Part shown: positions 11,101 to 24,057 of the stretch, piece after piece | Layout of the letters: every line of letters begins with the position of its first letter | How positions within the stretch are numbered: position 1 is the stretch's first letter | Assembly (NCBI GenBank): GCA_003864495.1 | Contig: ML133450.1 | Location: 710,777 to 774,776 of the forward strand | DNA from: Nemopilema nomurai | Lineage: Eukaryota > Cnidaria > Scyphozoa > Rhizostomeae > Rhizostomatidae | DNA length: 64,000 nt | Reading direction: 5' to 3' | Position numbers and translations under genes: made by a program | The notes under the pieces: model-generated | Seen by the model: only the letters and a program-made list of their open reading frames with translations | Told to the model about the DNA's origin: nothing | Databases searched by the model: none

Positions 11101-11989
11101 CTAGAAACTGGATCACAAGGGAATTCTGTGCATTGAAATCAACAAGAGCAAACCCTAAGGAAATTGAGAGTACCGAATAACAGTTTGTTCTTCACAGGCC
11201 TTAATGATGCAAACATAAAAGTCAAACTGATTCACGAACTTGCTCTGAAACTGCTGGACGTGTTTTACCTGAAAAGAAGAAACGTTCTCGAGAGGCTGTG
11301 CACGTTGGCAATTAATGACGTCAGCAGTCACGAGGTTTCAGTTCTTGGCGCCGACTACTTGCTGCTTGCCACCGCAGTTATACGCTCCGCAGCTGAAATT
11401 CTAAACGCGGAATGCGCTGAAGTGGTAAGTTGCGAGATCAATGTAACACTGAGTTCTGTCCAACATGCTCTTGCAAAAGCCGTTTGCAAACATATCTGTC
11501 TATAAGCAGCATGCTGGGAAATTAGTGTCTGAGCACATATTTCTGTCGAAGTACATACTCCATGTTACGATTTCATACTGTTTCCAGAAACGTTCGAAAA
11601 AGGTTGAAAGGCATTTTTGGAAAAACCGGCACATGCAAGAATACCATTAAGAGCATAGTCACTCTACACGTTTTCAAATGAGCCACTAAACAACTTTTAG
11701 AAAGTTAATGAACTTGGAAGATTTGCATAACGACAAATCCATCATATCACGGCACCTGTGTAGGTAGTTGCTAGAAACAAATTACAAAATTTAAAGTAAT
11801 ATTATATTTACCAACTATGCAGGTTTCACGAAGTTTAACGCGGGATACTTTAGACCTTCCAAGGTATATTAATATTTCATCTGTCTACAGGTAGCAGATC
11901 AATTATACGATATTACAAAGATTCCAGGAAAAGATGTCGCTGATTTCTCGAAAATTATTGTATCCGAAGCCCTCCAAGAGGCTAATTAG
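8134..11989 (+). CDS. CNTD1: Cyclin N-terminal domain-containing protein 1 (meiotic crossover cyclin), 6 exons
   Basis: Exons: 8134-8305, 8798-8873, 9762-9927, 10491-10653, 11198-11424 and 11891-11989. All junctions are GT-AG, the phases close, and the product is 300 aa; I recall about 330 aa for the human protein. The N-terminus ends in GRFKEGSPVEFIQRLCQQLR, matching the GRF...VEF entry to the cyclin box. The box follows with FVAIELFDRFMEKHI, LRAVTCIQVSSKLASHYK and SPSKAKRILASLGYHYTTAS, then a helical C-terminal half (LIHELALKLLDVFYLKRRNV, VSVLGADYLLLATAVI). CNTD1, like nematode COSA-1, marks and matures crossover sites in meiotic prophase and is thought to act with a CDK. The gene is convergent with ARPC3. 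Intron 4 carries a CAGA microsatellite. The start is the first in-frame ATG before a conserved region; the 5' leader was not mapped. Confidence 0.92.
10941..11005. repeat. CAGA microsatellite in CNTD1 intron 4
   Basis: Imperfect (CAGA)n with AAAGACATACAGATAGA interruptions, about 65 bp, entirely intronic. Confidence 0.9.
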
Positions 11990-13072
11990 ATAAAACTGGA
12001 ATTGAGGAATGCATGCTGACGCATGCAGTGTTCCATCTGCTCCTTGACATTGTTTGTAGTTTGATTAAGAGAGGATTCGATCATAAAGACCGTAACCGTG
12101 TATATATGCACATTTAAATTGAATATGACATTAATTACGTTTTAAATTTGTTGTGTCTAAGCGAGAACGCATTTTATCAACAAACCATATGCACACTTAT
12201 TCATTCTACCGCAATTTCGTCTGTTCCTAAACATGCTAGATTGAAGTTAGCTATTTCCAAATCTATATTGAAAAATTGTCTTTCAAGCGCATGTTGTTAA
12301 AAGGTTGTTATTGTCCCAATGTACCGAAATTTCTTCTGTTCCCAAACACATGCAATAACCTACCGCACTTCTACTACTGACTTTGCTTCTACAAGCATAG
12401 ATTTGTTTCTTAACGAGAAATGGCGTCCATAAGGTGCTCCAAACATTTCACCAAGAGCATTTTAACCGGGAAACGCATGCAGTTTATGGGAAGAGAACAG
12501 ATAAAAGGAAAACACAGTTACACAATAATGACTTTTGCCATATTTGCGAAAATGTAGCTACAAAAACACGGAGAAGTTAGATTGATTCATCAGTTTACAG
12601 TTTGTTTAAAATAATTATCTGTAACAAGATTACAGCTTGTGAATATCCACTTGCTAATATTAAGTCTTCAATGTGTCCCATACCATCTCCCTTTGTCCAA
12701 CCTTAAGAAACAGGTACACTTTATATTATAACCTAGATACATTCGTAATTGAAACTTATTCTCTGTTCAAACTTATTCTCTGTTCAAATTTACTCTCTGT
12801 TACATATTTCCTGGCTCATTCATACACTGTCCAAAACATCAAGTTTCCTTTTTGGATGGAAGAAAAAACTTGCCTTGCACAATGACAGAATTGAAGCTTA
12901 AGATAAAAAAAATTCTTATAATTCTTAGGATACCAAACTAAACAAAATTTGTCTCATACAAAAGGAAGACAAACTGCAAAGCATCCAGTAGCAACCATAG
13001 ATGGATCAGGGCTTATGAAAATTAGATAACTTTAGATATCAACTCCATACCTGGGCATCAAATGGCATCTAC
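11990..13072. other. Convergent intergenic spacer between CNTD1 and ARPC3
   Basis: About 1.1 kb separates the two stop codons, so both 3' UTRs and polyadenylation sites must lie here. I see no additional gene. At 12,757-12,800 a 17-bp unit containing TTATTCTCTGTTCAA is repeated three times with small changes. Confidence 0.6.
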
Positions 13073-16000
13073 CTATTGGCCTGGACCTGACAGGGACTTT
13101 TCCATAAACTTCCTCTTCACAAAACACATCCACCACTGTTAAGAAAAAACATAAAAACAGATGAAGTGTTACCATACCTCATTAGTACAAGCAAATTAGC
13201 TTCCTTTATATCTTTACTTTGCAATGACTATTGAATTTCTCTATTTTCTTGAAGATGCTTATAATACCTTGCTTGGCTTGTCAGTTTGAGGATCAAAAAC
13301 TTTTTCGATGAGACGCTGGCCCAGTTCCTGCCTCAGTTGCACCAAATATCCTCGGCACATATCTGCAATAAATAAACAGCAAGTGGCCTGATGATAACAC
13401 TAAGCATAAAAGTTTGAGCAGCAACTTAAAATAGAATACATAAATATAGCTTTGCCTACATGACACTAAGCATACCAAATGTTCCTTATTTACATAATTA
13501 TGATTAGTGTTATGATCAGAAACGTTAGCATAGTGTGAAATATCCTACTGCCACAGAACATTGAGTTTTAAACTTATGGCAAGCTACGTTGTGAATTTCC
13601 ATGAATGAGGTGTGTGATGCAATGCCCTTTTTTTGCTCATGATAGTGCAAAGATCATTTATTGTGTAAAAAGACCCCTCAGGCAAATCAATTCTCTTTGC
13701 TGCAAACATTTGCACCAGACTATTATATAGATGCATAACTCAAAATAATAACACATTCAATCCAAAACTGACTAACAACATGAACATAATCAATCTAAGA
13801 AACATCTTTACCAACATACGGAAGTGCACCTTCCAAATCCAAAAAATCAATATGGTCATATGCCCCTTTTTGGTCTGGCTCCAACCCCACTTTTTAGATC
13901 CCTCTTATAACACTTTTGAGTAAGAGAGGCACCCACAAAGCTTGTAAACAGAGTTGTGTAAAGGGCACATAACCTGAACTGCTGCTTAGAATGCCCTTGA
14001 TAAGCAATAAATCATGGACCTTCTTAAACTGAACTGCCTTGCACTAGTTAGAATTAGGCATTTCATTACAGCTTGCAAATATTGAAATAACATAATGATA
14101 ATAAGGCTACTCTACCACTGCATACAAGACACAGACCTTTCATACTTCAGTTCCACCTAGGTTCTTATTCATTATGTCATATGTACAAAAATCAACTCCT
14201 TATTCTAGTTTACTCTACTTAGCTTACCTTCCTCATTCCTGTTCTCTGGTTTTCCATACATGGCATTCAGAGGAAACCCTGGACTTCCTGGTAGCGGAAA
14301 GTCAAGGATTGCAAATGTTTGCATCTCCTTTACTGCAACATTTTTAGATCCAATCTAAAATGGTTACAATAACCATAGAAAGTAATAACAAAACAATAAC
14401 AATAACAAAATGTTGCTTTCACTCAAATCTGTGAAAGTCTAGAGCCATATAATAGGAGAAACCTTTATCAAACACAAGGATATCACATGCCATATAATTC
14501 AAGTGCATACATTCAGTATTATGTCCCATATTAGTTTGATCATGAAATTCCTGACAATCTCTTAAGCTTCCTTGACTATGTTCCTTACTTTTGGTTGATT
14601 CCCAACATGGAATGAACAGTGTAGTATTGGCTGATTATTTACCAAATTCAAGCCAACTCATAGTGTATATACAATAAAATGCAAATGATAAACAACCTTT
14701 TGCAGCTTCTTTAGGCATTCAGTGACATAAAGTGTGAGGTAAATTAGAACTCTGTCAGCTTCACCCTAAAAAAGAAAAAAGGGTGAATTCAGCAACTTTA
14801 AAAATTAAACTTGGAAGAATAACGTAGAGCTTTTAGATTAGAAGGGGGTGAAATGCTAATGATATGTAAATACCTAATTTTAGACCTATTACTGTTGTTT
14901 CAAATAAAGTGGTTCCAAAACTTTAGCAATAAATTGCCCATTATTGTTATGCAAAAAGAAACATCATGAATATTTACAAAGATTGGAAATTAATAGTATA
15001 AAGCTTGAAATAAAACGAACATGTATAAACAATTTTTTAACTATGAATAAATATCATTATAATATATCAATTTAAAACGAATAAGGACTTTACCTTGATT
15101 TCATAATTTTTAAAAAAGACATTTGCTTTGAAGTAATTCAGTGTTTCGTCTATAATATCAAAAGCCATGTCTAGAAATTGAAACAGATTATTTATTAGAT
15201 GTACATATAGCATGAGTCAATTTTGCAGTACATATTTCATATCATTGGCTATTAGATCATTGGACAAACACTGATATGGTATTTAAGCAAAGATTATGTA
15301 CAGATAATCATTTAAAAAAAGATTAGACTATTCTTTCTACAGGGTTCTCTTGAAGCAATTACTTTATTATAGTATTTTCACTTATGTTTCTACAGACTGC
15401 AAAATATTTTGCTAAGGCTCTTCCATTTAAATATTGCATTTCAAGGGTGGACAGGTATTATCCTGAGTTCTCCAATAACAATGGCTATTATAGATAAATC
15501 AAGTTATATGCAGTAGAAAAGGAGTCAACTATATGCAGTTTCGAAAGTGATGCGAGTGAAAAAATTGCTCTACAGAACAAGCTGTTCAACTAACAAATTA
15601 ATCATTTAACGAAACACCCAACTTTTAATTGTCCTGTGCAACACCCAACTATAAACCCAAGGAACAATCTAGGTCTGTTAGTCACTATAGAACAATACTC
15701 CAATCATAAAATGAGTAATTTAAGAAAAATAATGGGACCTTTCCTCTAATGAAAGTATCATGCAAATTTGTAAATCTCAGTTGACGAGAAATTACCTTTT
15801 GGGGCTGGTGGGGCAGGTCCCTTGAATTTGGTGTTGATTGGCAGAAGTGCCATCTTGCAAACTGAGTTAGTCCCAGACAGTGATGAATGGTAAGCCTGAA
15901 AATTATAAGAAATGAACCACCTTTTTACTACCATTTAACAGTTCCCAAAAAACCTTGCATGATTTAAAAACAGCACAAATATGGACATAATTCTACAAAG

Positions 16001-16536
16001 CAGAAATTTTAATAATCATTTCAGTTCAGTTCATATATTTATAACTCAAGTACATACAATCTAATAACAACAAACAAAACTACGAGGAAATTAGACAATG
16101 TGATGTGCAAAAGAAGTTAAAACCATATTAATCATAAGGTATCACAAGAGCAAGCTATTCCACACCGATAATTTTTATAGGAATTTAATCAAATTAAAAA
16201 GCGGATAAACCACCCATCTTCTTTGCCATGTTTACATTTTATGAAAGGGTCTCCCGATGGAGATTGTGCAATATCAAAATCAAGATAAGCCCTCAAATAG
16301 GGGGTAGTTCATTGGTGGACCGTGGAAAATTATAAGGGAAATTCACCTGTGTGTGATTTTACCAACCTTCGATAATACATTTATCGTTTACGGGTTATGT
16401 AGATTTTGAGAAGACACTTGTCTTTTACCATTAACATTTGGTCTGAACAGGAATGTTAGCGATGAATGTCTTGGTCATTACGAAGCCTTTTCAGACCATC
16501 TATAGGTGGAAAATGACGAAGTTCACTTACAGGCAT
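13073..16536 (-). CDS. ARPC3: Actin-related protein 2/3 complex subunit 3, 7 exons
   Basis: Exons in transcription order: 16536-16531 (only Met-Pro), 15895-15796, 15170-15094, 14765-14697, 14354-14228, 13362-13268 and 13135-13073. The phases close exactly and give 178 aa, the length I recall for human ARPC3 (p21-Arc). Diagnostic stretches are [91 protein letters not shown] and the C-terminal SLSGPGQ. The subunit is a structural part of the seven-subunit Arp2/3 complex that nucleates branched actin filaments in the cytoplasm. The six-base first coding exon ends ATGCCT|GTAAGT. It is convergent with CNTD1, and its start lies about 800 bp from the 3' end of the first Brinker-domain gene. Confidence 0.97.
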
Positions 16537-17341
16537 TCTGTGGCTGTTTCCGAGTTCCTCAAATGTTTCTGCCTTCGTTCGACCAAGCCCTGCACCAAAT
16601 TGCTCAGGAGGAAGTTGGAAGCAGGGAGCCAACAACAACAACAAAGCCAAGCAAAACCAAATCGAGGCCCGAGTTGATTCCTCTTGCAACGGAAAGTGCT
16701 CAAATTTGAAAGCACAATATTTCGTTCGATTTCGAAGGATTATAATATTTTCTGCATTATTTTGTGCAAATTTAAACAAAATAAAAAATTGTGGATGATT
16801 AAAATGGCATATTTAAATAGGTTATTTAAATAGTATCTTCAGACTCTTAAAATGACGACAAGAAATTGTAGAATAGAAGCTATTCTTCATTATAAATATT
16901 CGATGCATTCAGCATTATTGTGGTGGCTCCGGTTACATGAAGTCTTAACATTATTTCATCACAAGGCCTTTTTCAAAATACACACGTTGGCACACCTGTA
17001 GCGATTTCGCAAAACTGCAGCGTTCACAAATGCAAATAGTGCTGGTCAGGGTGAACTCGAGCAAAAACAACGATTTTCTTCAAGCTCAAAGAGGAATTTT
17101 ATAGAACTAGATATCTCCTTTAAATAATATTGAATATTACACAACTTTGAAATATTAAGTATCGTGCTATTTTTACATATATGTAATGCGTCTTTATGTT
17201 ATTTAATTGTTCTACGTGTGTCCACAAATCTATTAACAGCTCATTTTAGAGAAGAGTCGAACTTCTATCTTCTCTTGTATCATGATAACTTTGAATATAT
17301 CGCGTAGAAATTTTGAATTAAACAAAATAATTTGCAAGGCA
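16537..17341. other. Spacer between ARPC3 and the first Brinker-domain gene
   Basis: This holds the 5' leader and promoter of ARPC3 (minus strand) at its left and the 3' UTR of the minus-strand Brinker-domain gene at its right. Open frames at 16.45-16.78 kb overlap the ARPC3 leader in several frames on both strands and are not supported as genes. Confidence 0.5.
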
Positions 17342-17875
17342 TCAGTCTCCCTTTTGCAGCTGTAATAACGCCAGCGCACAGGAAAAACGTTCGTGGAAAT
17401 CAAAATCCCTCTCTGTTGTTTTCGTCTTCACAAAAGGATTCCGTTCTTTTGGCTCGTAAGAGACATCTGTGTTGAAAAGCACTTGGTGGGTTAGTCCATT
17501 TAGCGAAAAGGCCAAGTTCCAGTTTGAATTTTCCAAATATCTTGGAGGAAAGTCTGCACGGAAATTCATATTTTTGGAAACCTCATATCCGACATTATCT
17601 TTAATCCCCATATGATGACTGTTTTCCTTAAACTGAAGATCTTCGCGCGCACGACAAACGTGTCTCCCAGCACCTTTCAATCGCTTCGCGTTCGAGTCGC
17701 ACTGCACCAAGGAGTGCTTTTTTGATCGCCAATCCCTGATTTGCTTTTCATTGACTCCCAGATAGCGGGCCGTGGCTCTGTTCCCATAAATCTCCGCGTA
17801 GTGCACGGCCGCAAGCTTGAACATTACACTGTACGACAGCCGATGCTTCTTTCCGCCAGCCTTTAAGCTCGTCAT
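17342..17875 (-). CDS. Intronless protein with a Brinker-type helix-turn-helix DNA-binding domain (paralogue 1)
   Basis: 177 aa in one exon. Residues ~9-55 form the HTH: RLSYSVMFKLAAVHYAEIYG, then NRATARYLGVNEKQIRDWRS and KK. This matches the Brinker DNA-binding domain pattern (basic, aromatic, F-K-L..V..AE..GNR.AAR..GV.E..IR.WR), which binds DNA through a four-helix fold that orders on contact with DNA. A basic NAKRLKGAG segment follows, shared with paralogue 2, then a diverged middle and a conserved C-terminal motif FHERFSCALALLQLQ. It is probably a sequence-specific nuclear regulator. It faces away from paralogue 2 across 2.7 kb, so shared regulatory DNA is possible. An upstream ATGTCAG at 17927 opens an overlapping out-of-frame uORF. 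The upper boundary could be off by a base. Confidence 0.85.
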   Translation of the reverse strand: MTSLKAGGKKHRLSYSVMFKLAAVHYAEIYGNRATARYLGVNEKQIRDWRSKKHSLVQCDSNAKRLKGAGRHVCRAREDLQFKENSHHMGIKDNVGYEVSKNMNFRADFPPRYLENSNWNLAFSLNGLTHQVLFNTDVSYEPKERNPFVKTKTTERDFDFHERFSCALALLQLQKGD

Positions 17876-20570
17876 TTTCGCATATAGTGTCTTGGAAGCA
17901 ATTGCGGTTACAGCTAGCGGCTGACATAATATCTAGGCTAATCAATGATCATGAGCCATGCAATTGAGCGTAGCAATTTTTATTCCGTAATGCTATCAGA
18001 TTCATTGGGCACCCATGGGAAACAAGATCCCTGGTTCATCTATAATTCATAGGCCCCTGAGAATTCCGAGCAACTGCCGGTTTCTTGAAGATAGAGCTGC
18101 ACCAAGAAACTTGCAAATTGCCGATTTTGAATTTCCATACCACATTTCACAGAAGGCCTAAATATTCATAGTATCAGTTGTCTTCCATGCAACAAACGCA
18201 ACATTTCCCGCGCATTAATCGTCTGAATAAATAGAATAGTAAATTGAGCAATATTCCTGTCCTGAAATGCTCTTACAAGCCGCTAAATGAAGCTTCAACT
18301 ATTATCTTTCAAGTAATGCCGCGTCTTCACAGCTGACAAATGACGAAAATTCTTCAAACTATTACCGTGGAGTTTCTAATGTTAATTTGTCAAAACTACC
18401 TACATCAAAGGTCGACTTGCTTAATACAGAAGTCGCTAAGAAAGGGAGGAATTTACAAGAATAGCTAAAATACGCCTTAAACTTAGACATGTGAGGAAAA
18501 AGAGAAGGAATTCGTAGTTTCGTAGTTTTAAAGTGACCCAGGTAGGCTTGTTTTAACGCGATGTTAAAACTTCAGGCAAGCTTTGGAAAAGGTTGGCAAT
18601 ATCAGGAGATTTTAAAAACGGCTCCAAAACCACTGAAAAATGAAGCATTAAACTACCAGACAATTAAAAAATTACATTATCAACAATAAAACAATGTGGC
18701 CTCGAAGATGATCCGAGAATGGTTTAGTTCTGGCCTAAATTCGAAGACTTAGACCTTAACTTGAAGGCAGCAGTAAAGAAGGTTGAGAAGATTACAAGCC
18801 GCGCGCTGGATCGTCGGTTTGCGGATCTGCGCAGCCAAGCGCGCGAAATCACTAGCTGTCACTGATGAAGCAACGGGCACGAGGCTAATTCAAGATTAGG
18901 TTAAACAATGTCAGAAAATATCTATCTAGGTCATCCAAATGGACTCTAAGTACGATTTCAATTGTCTTCGCTTGAGATGATTTCTTGACTAGCCGCGGAG
19001 AATGGCTATTTTAGCAAGGTCAAGAAGAGCTATGGTTAGAGTTAGCGAAAATGAAACCGATATACTCGATTAGGCCGACTTGATTTCCTTGCAAGGCGGA
19101 AGGCTTCAATCGCTTCATGGACTTCTTAACTGAAACTTGAAGTCTCTTGAGTCTTGTGTTAAGATTTTGGCACAAAAACAACAATCCCTAATGCACTGTT
19201 TTTTAGGTTTTGAGCTAAAAGACAAAAAGACAAAACAAACAAAAATCGACGAAGATATTACATATAGCGCTTGCACACAGTGCAAACATTTTCTTCAATT
19301 GGTACCTACCACATTGGAATCCGTTTAGACACAAGCAATTTCTGTCGAAATAAGTTCTCTAAAATCAAATACATTCAAGCATTTTAAGGCAGTAACTTCG
19401 AAAACGCTTTGCGACTAAAGATGGGGGTGTGACTATTAGCCGACTTTTGCTACGCTAGCACGTCAAAAGCTTGCAGGCCTGACAGTTACTTGGCTGCTTC
19501 ATTGAGAAGACTCTGCATTTGTAAACTGAATAATTTAATGCCAAATGCAAAAATGGTTCAAGTAAATATTCTAGCATGAAGCACTTCGAAGCGATAGCAG
19601 AAATCAGTGCATTATGTTCTCATGCTTAAAGTTATCTCCCGCAAGGACTACAGGCTGCGGCAGACATGTTATCAAAGCAATATCTTGATAAAGAATAGAG
19701 GCCGTATTCTGGCGATATCACCCGGGCTTATGGTTACATTATAACAGGTTTATAGCCCCATGCAAAGAGGACAAATTTTTGGTGTACTGTTATACTGGTG
19801 CGGAAGAAATGCTTCGATTCGTGTTTTGTTCACTTTGGTAAATGCACAAAATAGAACTGTTGCCTGTCCTCTAGTAAACTCTGCAGAAAGGAGTTTTTGA
19901 GAGCTACTGGCGATTACTGGAAGTCACTGAGCATGCATTCGCGGAATAGGCACGACGTAATAAGCTGAGGCAGGTGGACCCGGGTTATTTTAACAGAGTG
20001 CTATCAAAATCACTTTATATAAACATTGAATTTGTCTGTTTTTTAAAAACATCATGCTAATTAAACACTTTACTTTAGGCAGCTTTGGGAACCGAAATTG
20101 CAAATTTCAGATGGCGAAAATGCTAGGGGGGAATTGTTTCCAAAAAAGGTTTGCCCAGACTTATGATTAGACAAAACAGTTTTATTGATATGGCTGCGCG
20201 TGATTATAAGCTGCTCACATGCCAACGCACTGCGTGGAAGCTATAATCAAGCTTCGATCGCCATTGCAAAAAGAACTCTGTGAAGTTTTGACAACGATCT
20301 TAGACTTGAATAGCAAAGATTGATGCCCAAGAATATCAGAGCCAGTATAGTAGCAATGTGTTTCGAGTAGTTGTTTGTTCTAGCTATAGAGACCCCGGTG
20401 TATATACGAGCAGTTGTTTGTTCTGAGGCAGCCACCACTGATTAACTATAATTGGCCAGTGAGCGCACAACCATTACAGAATCTTCGCTATCACGCTTTA
20501 GTGCGCGGCTTATCATTACAGCCTTAGCTGAGCATTATGTCAGTTGCAATTGCAGGCCAATCGAGTGGAG
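17876..20570. other. Divergent intergenic region between the two Brinker-domain paralogues
   Basis: About 2.7 kb contains the 5' regions of both genes. No exon is convincing. A ~40-codon plus frame near 18,730-18,862 is less AT-rich and CpG-containing (includes SRALDRRFADLRSQARE) but lacks a start, splice context or recognised homologue. Each flanking gene has an upstream ATG in the context ATTATGTCAG. Confidence 0.5.
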
Positions 20571-21161
20571 ATGAGTACGGCCAACTGTCCTAAGAAGAAA
20601 AGCCGGCTATCCTACAGCATCACCTTCAAATTGGCCGCCGTGCGACACGCAGAGCTGAACGGCAACAGGGCGACGGCTCGCTACTTGGGCATCAATGAAA
20701 AGCAAATCAGGGACTGGAGGTCGAAGAAGCTCAGCTTGATGAATACGAACTGCAATGCGAAGCGGTTAAAGGGGGCCGGCAAGCAAGCGCACGAGCTGAA
20801 CAGGATAAAGCACGCAGGCAGCCCAGATGTGGTGGCCACGAAGGAGCTCAAGCTGCAGGCGCATCACGTGTCTTTATTCGAGAATCTAGAGAACATAACG
20901 CGGGAAAAGACATTCCAGATGAGAAGGGAGTGGATGCATGGCTGGAAAGTGTGCCCACCAATGATGGTGCACAGATCAGAGAAGTTTGATTTCATGCGGG
21001 CATTTGGCCACCCCGGTATGTTCATCCAAAGCCCCAGATATGAGCAGGGGATGGCTAAAAACATGGAGAAGGAGAGAGAATTTCACGAGAAGATTAACTG
21101 CGCACTCACCCTGTTGGACTTGAAAACAAACTTCATTATACATAAGTATGCTAAGAAGTAG
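20571..21161 (+). CDS. Intronless protein with a Brinker-type helix-turn-helix DNA-binding domain (paralogue 2)
   Basis: 196 aa from the ATG at 20571 (MSTANCPKKKSRLSYSITFK); an upstream extension would need a non-ATG start. The HTH reads FKLAAVRHAELNGNRATARY then LGINEKQIRDWRSKK, nearly identical to paralogue 1 in its core, followed by NAKRLKGAGKQAHEL. The middle (~residues 75-170) is Met/Arg/His-rich and unlike paralogue 1. The C-terminus again has FHEKINCALTLLDLK. Local G+C is clearly higher than in flanking DNA, as expected for a constrained single-exon gene. A short uORF (ATG at 20537, stop near 20593) overlaps the start codon. It is probably a nuclear DNA-binding regulator; targets are unknown. 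Confidence 0.85.
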   Translation: MSTANCPKKKSRLSYSITFKLAAVRHAELNGNRATARYLGINEKQIRDWRSKKLSLMNTNCNAKRLKGAGKQAHELNRIKHAGSPDVVATKELKLQAHHVSLFENLENITREKTFQMRREWMHGWKVCPPMMVHRSEKFDFMRAFGHPGMFIQSPRYEQGMAKNMEKEREFHEKINCALTLLDLKTNFIIHKYAKK

Positions 21162-24057
21162 GCCTCGCGACTTGCTCCCAGGGCACATCTTCATAGACTA
21201 AATTATTCTTTAACTCGAAAAACAGAAAGCTAAACCGTGATTCTTTTATTCTTTAAATTCTACTAAACATAAAAGTTTCTAAAAAGAAATTACTATGATC
21301 CTTAAAATTTTGGACTTTTGAAGTTCAGTAGAGTAAGAAGCCGCTACGAGTATATAAAGTTTTGTTCAAAATGAACTTTCCATGAAAATCATCTAGATGA
21401 TCTACTGCTCATGAAATCACTCTAGAAAATACAGTCTTATGTGAAGAGATGATATACCACGTTATTGAGCGTTGTTTGGAGCAGTCTGCTTGGAGGAGCC
21501 ATCTGAAAATCCAGCCCTCGCTAATTAATCTTCTAAACATTTCATAGTACCATGTACATTTTTCAACATTGTAAATTCGCTTAAACCATTGACCATTAAC
21601 TGTTCACAATGTATCAACAAACATTCAGTAGCAGTTTGCCAAAAGCAGAATGTGGTTTGTTTGAGCTGACTTTGAGGAAGTGCTACGACCTCTTCTAAAC
21701 GTCTTTTGGACACATTGCAACACTGTATGATTGATGATGCAACCATTTTCAGGTCAGCTAGCGCATTCCGCAGCCCTCCTGAACCCCTGCGCAAGGCTAA
21801 GCAAGAAGCAGGATGCCTTCAGGTGGAGCGAATGACGCTTTTCAAAGTTTGCGGCAAAAGGCTACTGTAGTAAACTAAATGTAACTAGCTAATTATCATT
21901 AATTACCTGAAAGTAAGAAAGTGAGTTATGTTGGTATATGCTAACAATCTACTTGTCATATTTGTCATGGAAAGTATTTGTCAATTAAAACAACGGAAGG
22001 TTAAAAACGCACGCAACACTGACTTTGCTCATACTTGACATCGACTAGCGACTTCGACACTGTTCACACTGGCGACTTCGACACTGGCAAATCAAAATAA
22101 CAAATATCAAATAAAGCTGCTTTCGAGGCCTGGGTACAACTGGTCCTCACTGTTCGGGCCTATGTAAGAGTTAAGACAGCAGCAAAGTGGTTGTCGCACT
22201 ACGTTTGAAAAAGAGTCGTGTCAGTGGTGGGATCAAACTTACCTGCAGGCTTTCTTGCGATGAAAAGCTATTTTGCGTTGTTCTGAACTAAGCAAGATTA
22301 ACAAACGTAGGTACCAGGGTCACATTTTTCAGCATTGGGCAAATTATTCCTCCACAATCCAAGAAACTACCCCTCTCCTGCTACATGCGCACCTAATTTC
22401 AAACAGTAGAAAACTCTTGCTGGTCGGTTTCATTTACGCGGCAAAAGCAAAAATTCGTTACTGAATTTCAAATATCTTCATGCAGATGAACAAAGAAAGT
22501 TTGGCGGGAAATTTATAGAATGGCAGGAGTTTAAAGGGAGGGGGGGGGGGTGGTTGTGTTAGCGGAATAGTATCCACAGAGAGCGTCAACTCGTTAATGA
22601 GGTCTGATGCAGAAAAAGCAGACGAATCCGTGGAAAGATTTGCATGATTTAAGCATACACAATACATCTGATTACATAAATGCAAAGAGATTATACTTTA
22701 TGTAAAAGCCATTCTAGATAACCTTAAAAGCAAATTTTTCACCAATAGAGGTGATCAATTGATAAAAACACAATATTTACAATAATCCTCTTTCAGGTAA
22801 TTAAATTGTCAATGGACATTATCATGACTACGGTCGGTATGATCATCATTGAAATAATTACAAAAATGAGGAAAAGTCAACAACTAAACCTAACGCATTT
22901 ACAAGAAAATTGGGTTCATTTATCGTCAAATTAGTGACATGGGAAATGTGGATCATACCCACTCTATTAAAGACGATAATATAGAAATAATAAAAATATA
23001 CAGTGTAGGAAATTATAAAAATTTGCTCTGTTGAATGAATGATTAATGTATGATAAATGGTTAATGATCAGCTTCGATTAACAAAAAGAAAAACTGGTGA
23101 TGCTGCGAAAATCAGTGATTACTAGCTATTATGATGATTATCATGATCAAAGACGCGCTGACCAAAGTCAAGATGGTCAAGATGACGTCATAAAACTGTG
23201 ATTTACGCCTTTGCTTCTCTAGGCAGTTGCTATATGAAAATAGTTGTATTCACACAAATACTCAAATAAAAAAACGGATTAATACTGTACTTAGTCTCTT
23301 GGGGGAGCACATGGTTTACTGTGAGCCTATAGCAAGTTTTCCAGCGACACTTCTTCTCAGTGGGTATACGTGATAACGGTCAACATTATCATCTTGACTG
23401 AATATCCAGTTAATAAGTTAACTAACTGATCACAACATTTTTCAAAAAGCTAGGCTACAGTTGAAAAATGTGATTCTGCTCTATCGAGGATCGTAGATTG
23501 TCTACGTGACTTGTAAAAACTGCTGAAATAATCAGGCGGATATCCAAACTTAAAATTTTCATAATTTTAGAGATATTTGCAATTTAGGGGAATAAAAAAA
23601 ATTGAATAGAACGCAGGACACTAAGTTGACTCCTATGCTGAAAATAAAGTTGGAATTACTGACTCGATAAAAAGTCAAATGATGAAAAAGATTTACAAGC
23701 AAAGCAGATCGTTTGAAAGGATTCTTATCCCCAAAAAGCATATCTACTTATACCACGGTCAAAAGCTTACCCAGTAGCGCCAGGTTTTATACAGGGATAA
23801 TTCTAGATGACTTGAAAAAGATGCATCGGGTAAACCAAAAAAAAGTCCAAAAATAAATTAAAATAAGCACCCTTTTAAAACGACAAATGATAAAAAAACG
23901 ATAAAAACTCTAACAGGACATTCTTTGTAAAAAGGTGACTAAATTTAATAACCATGATACCATAGAATGGTATGTTTATTCAGCGTCGTTTTGAAATGAA
24001 TTATTTTAAACTTCATGCAAGGTTATCATTAATTTACAGGGCTATACAGCCCGTTTC
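21162..24057. other. Gene-poor stretch between paralogue 2 and the NCLX gene
   Basis: I find no supported exon. The interval has a G9-10 run near 22,540, a short duplication of a GCGACTTCGACACTG motif near 22,050-22,085, and AT-rich sequence with many ATGATTATCATGAT-like palindromic words around 22.8-23.2 kb. It should contain the 3' UTRs of both neighbours. Confidence 0.45.

Noticed and set aside
16453..16779. Frames on both strands at the ARPC3 start
   Set aside because: They overlap the ARPC3 leader and its six-base first coding exon; none has family support, and ARPC3 is complete without them.
18730..18862. ~40-codon CpG-containing plus frame between the Brinker-domain genes
   Set aside because: Too short, with a stop just upstream, no start or splice site and no recognised family.
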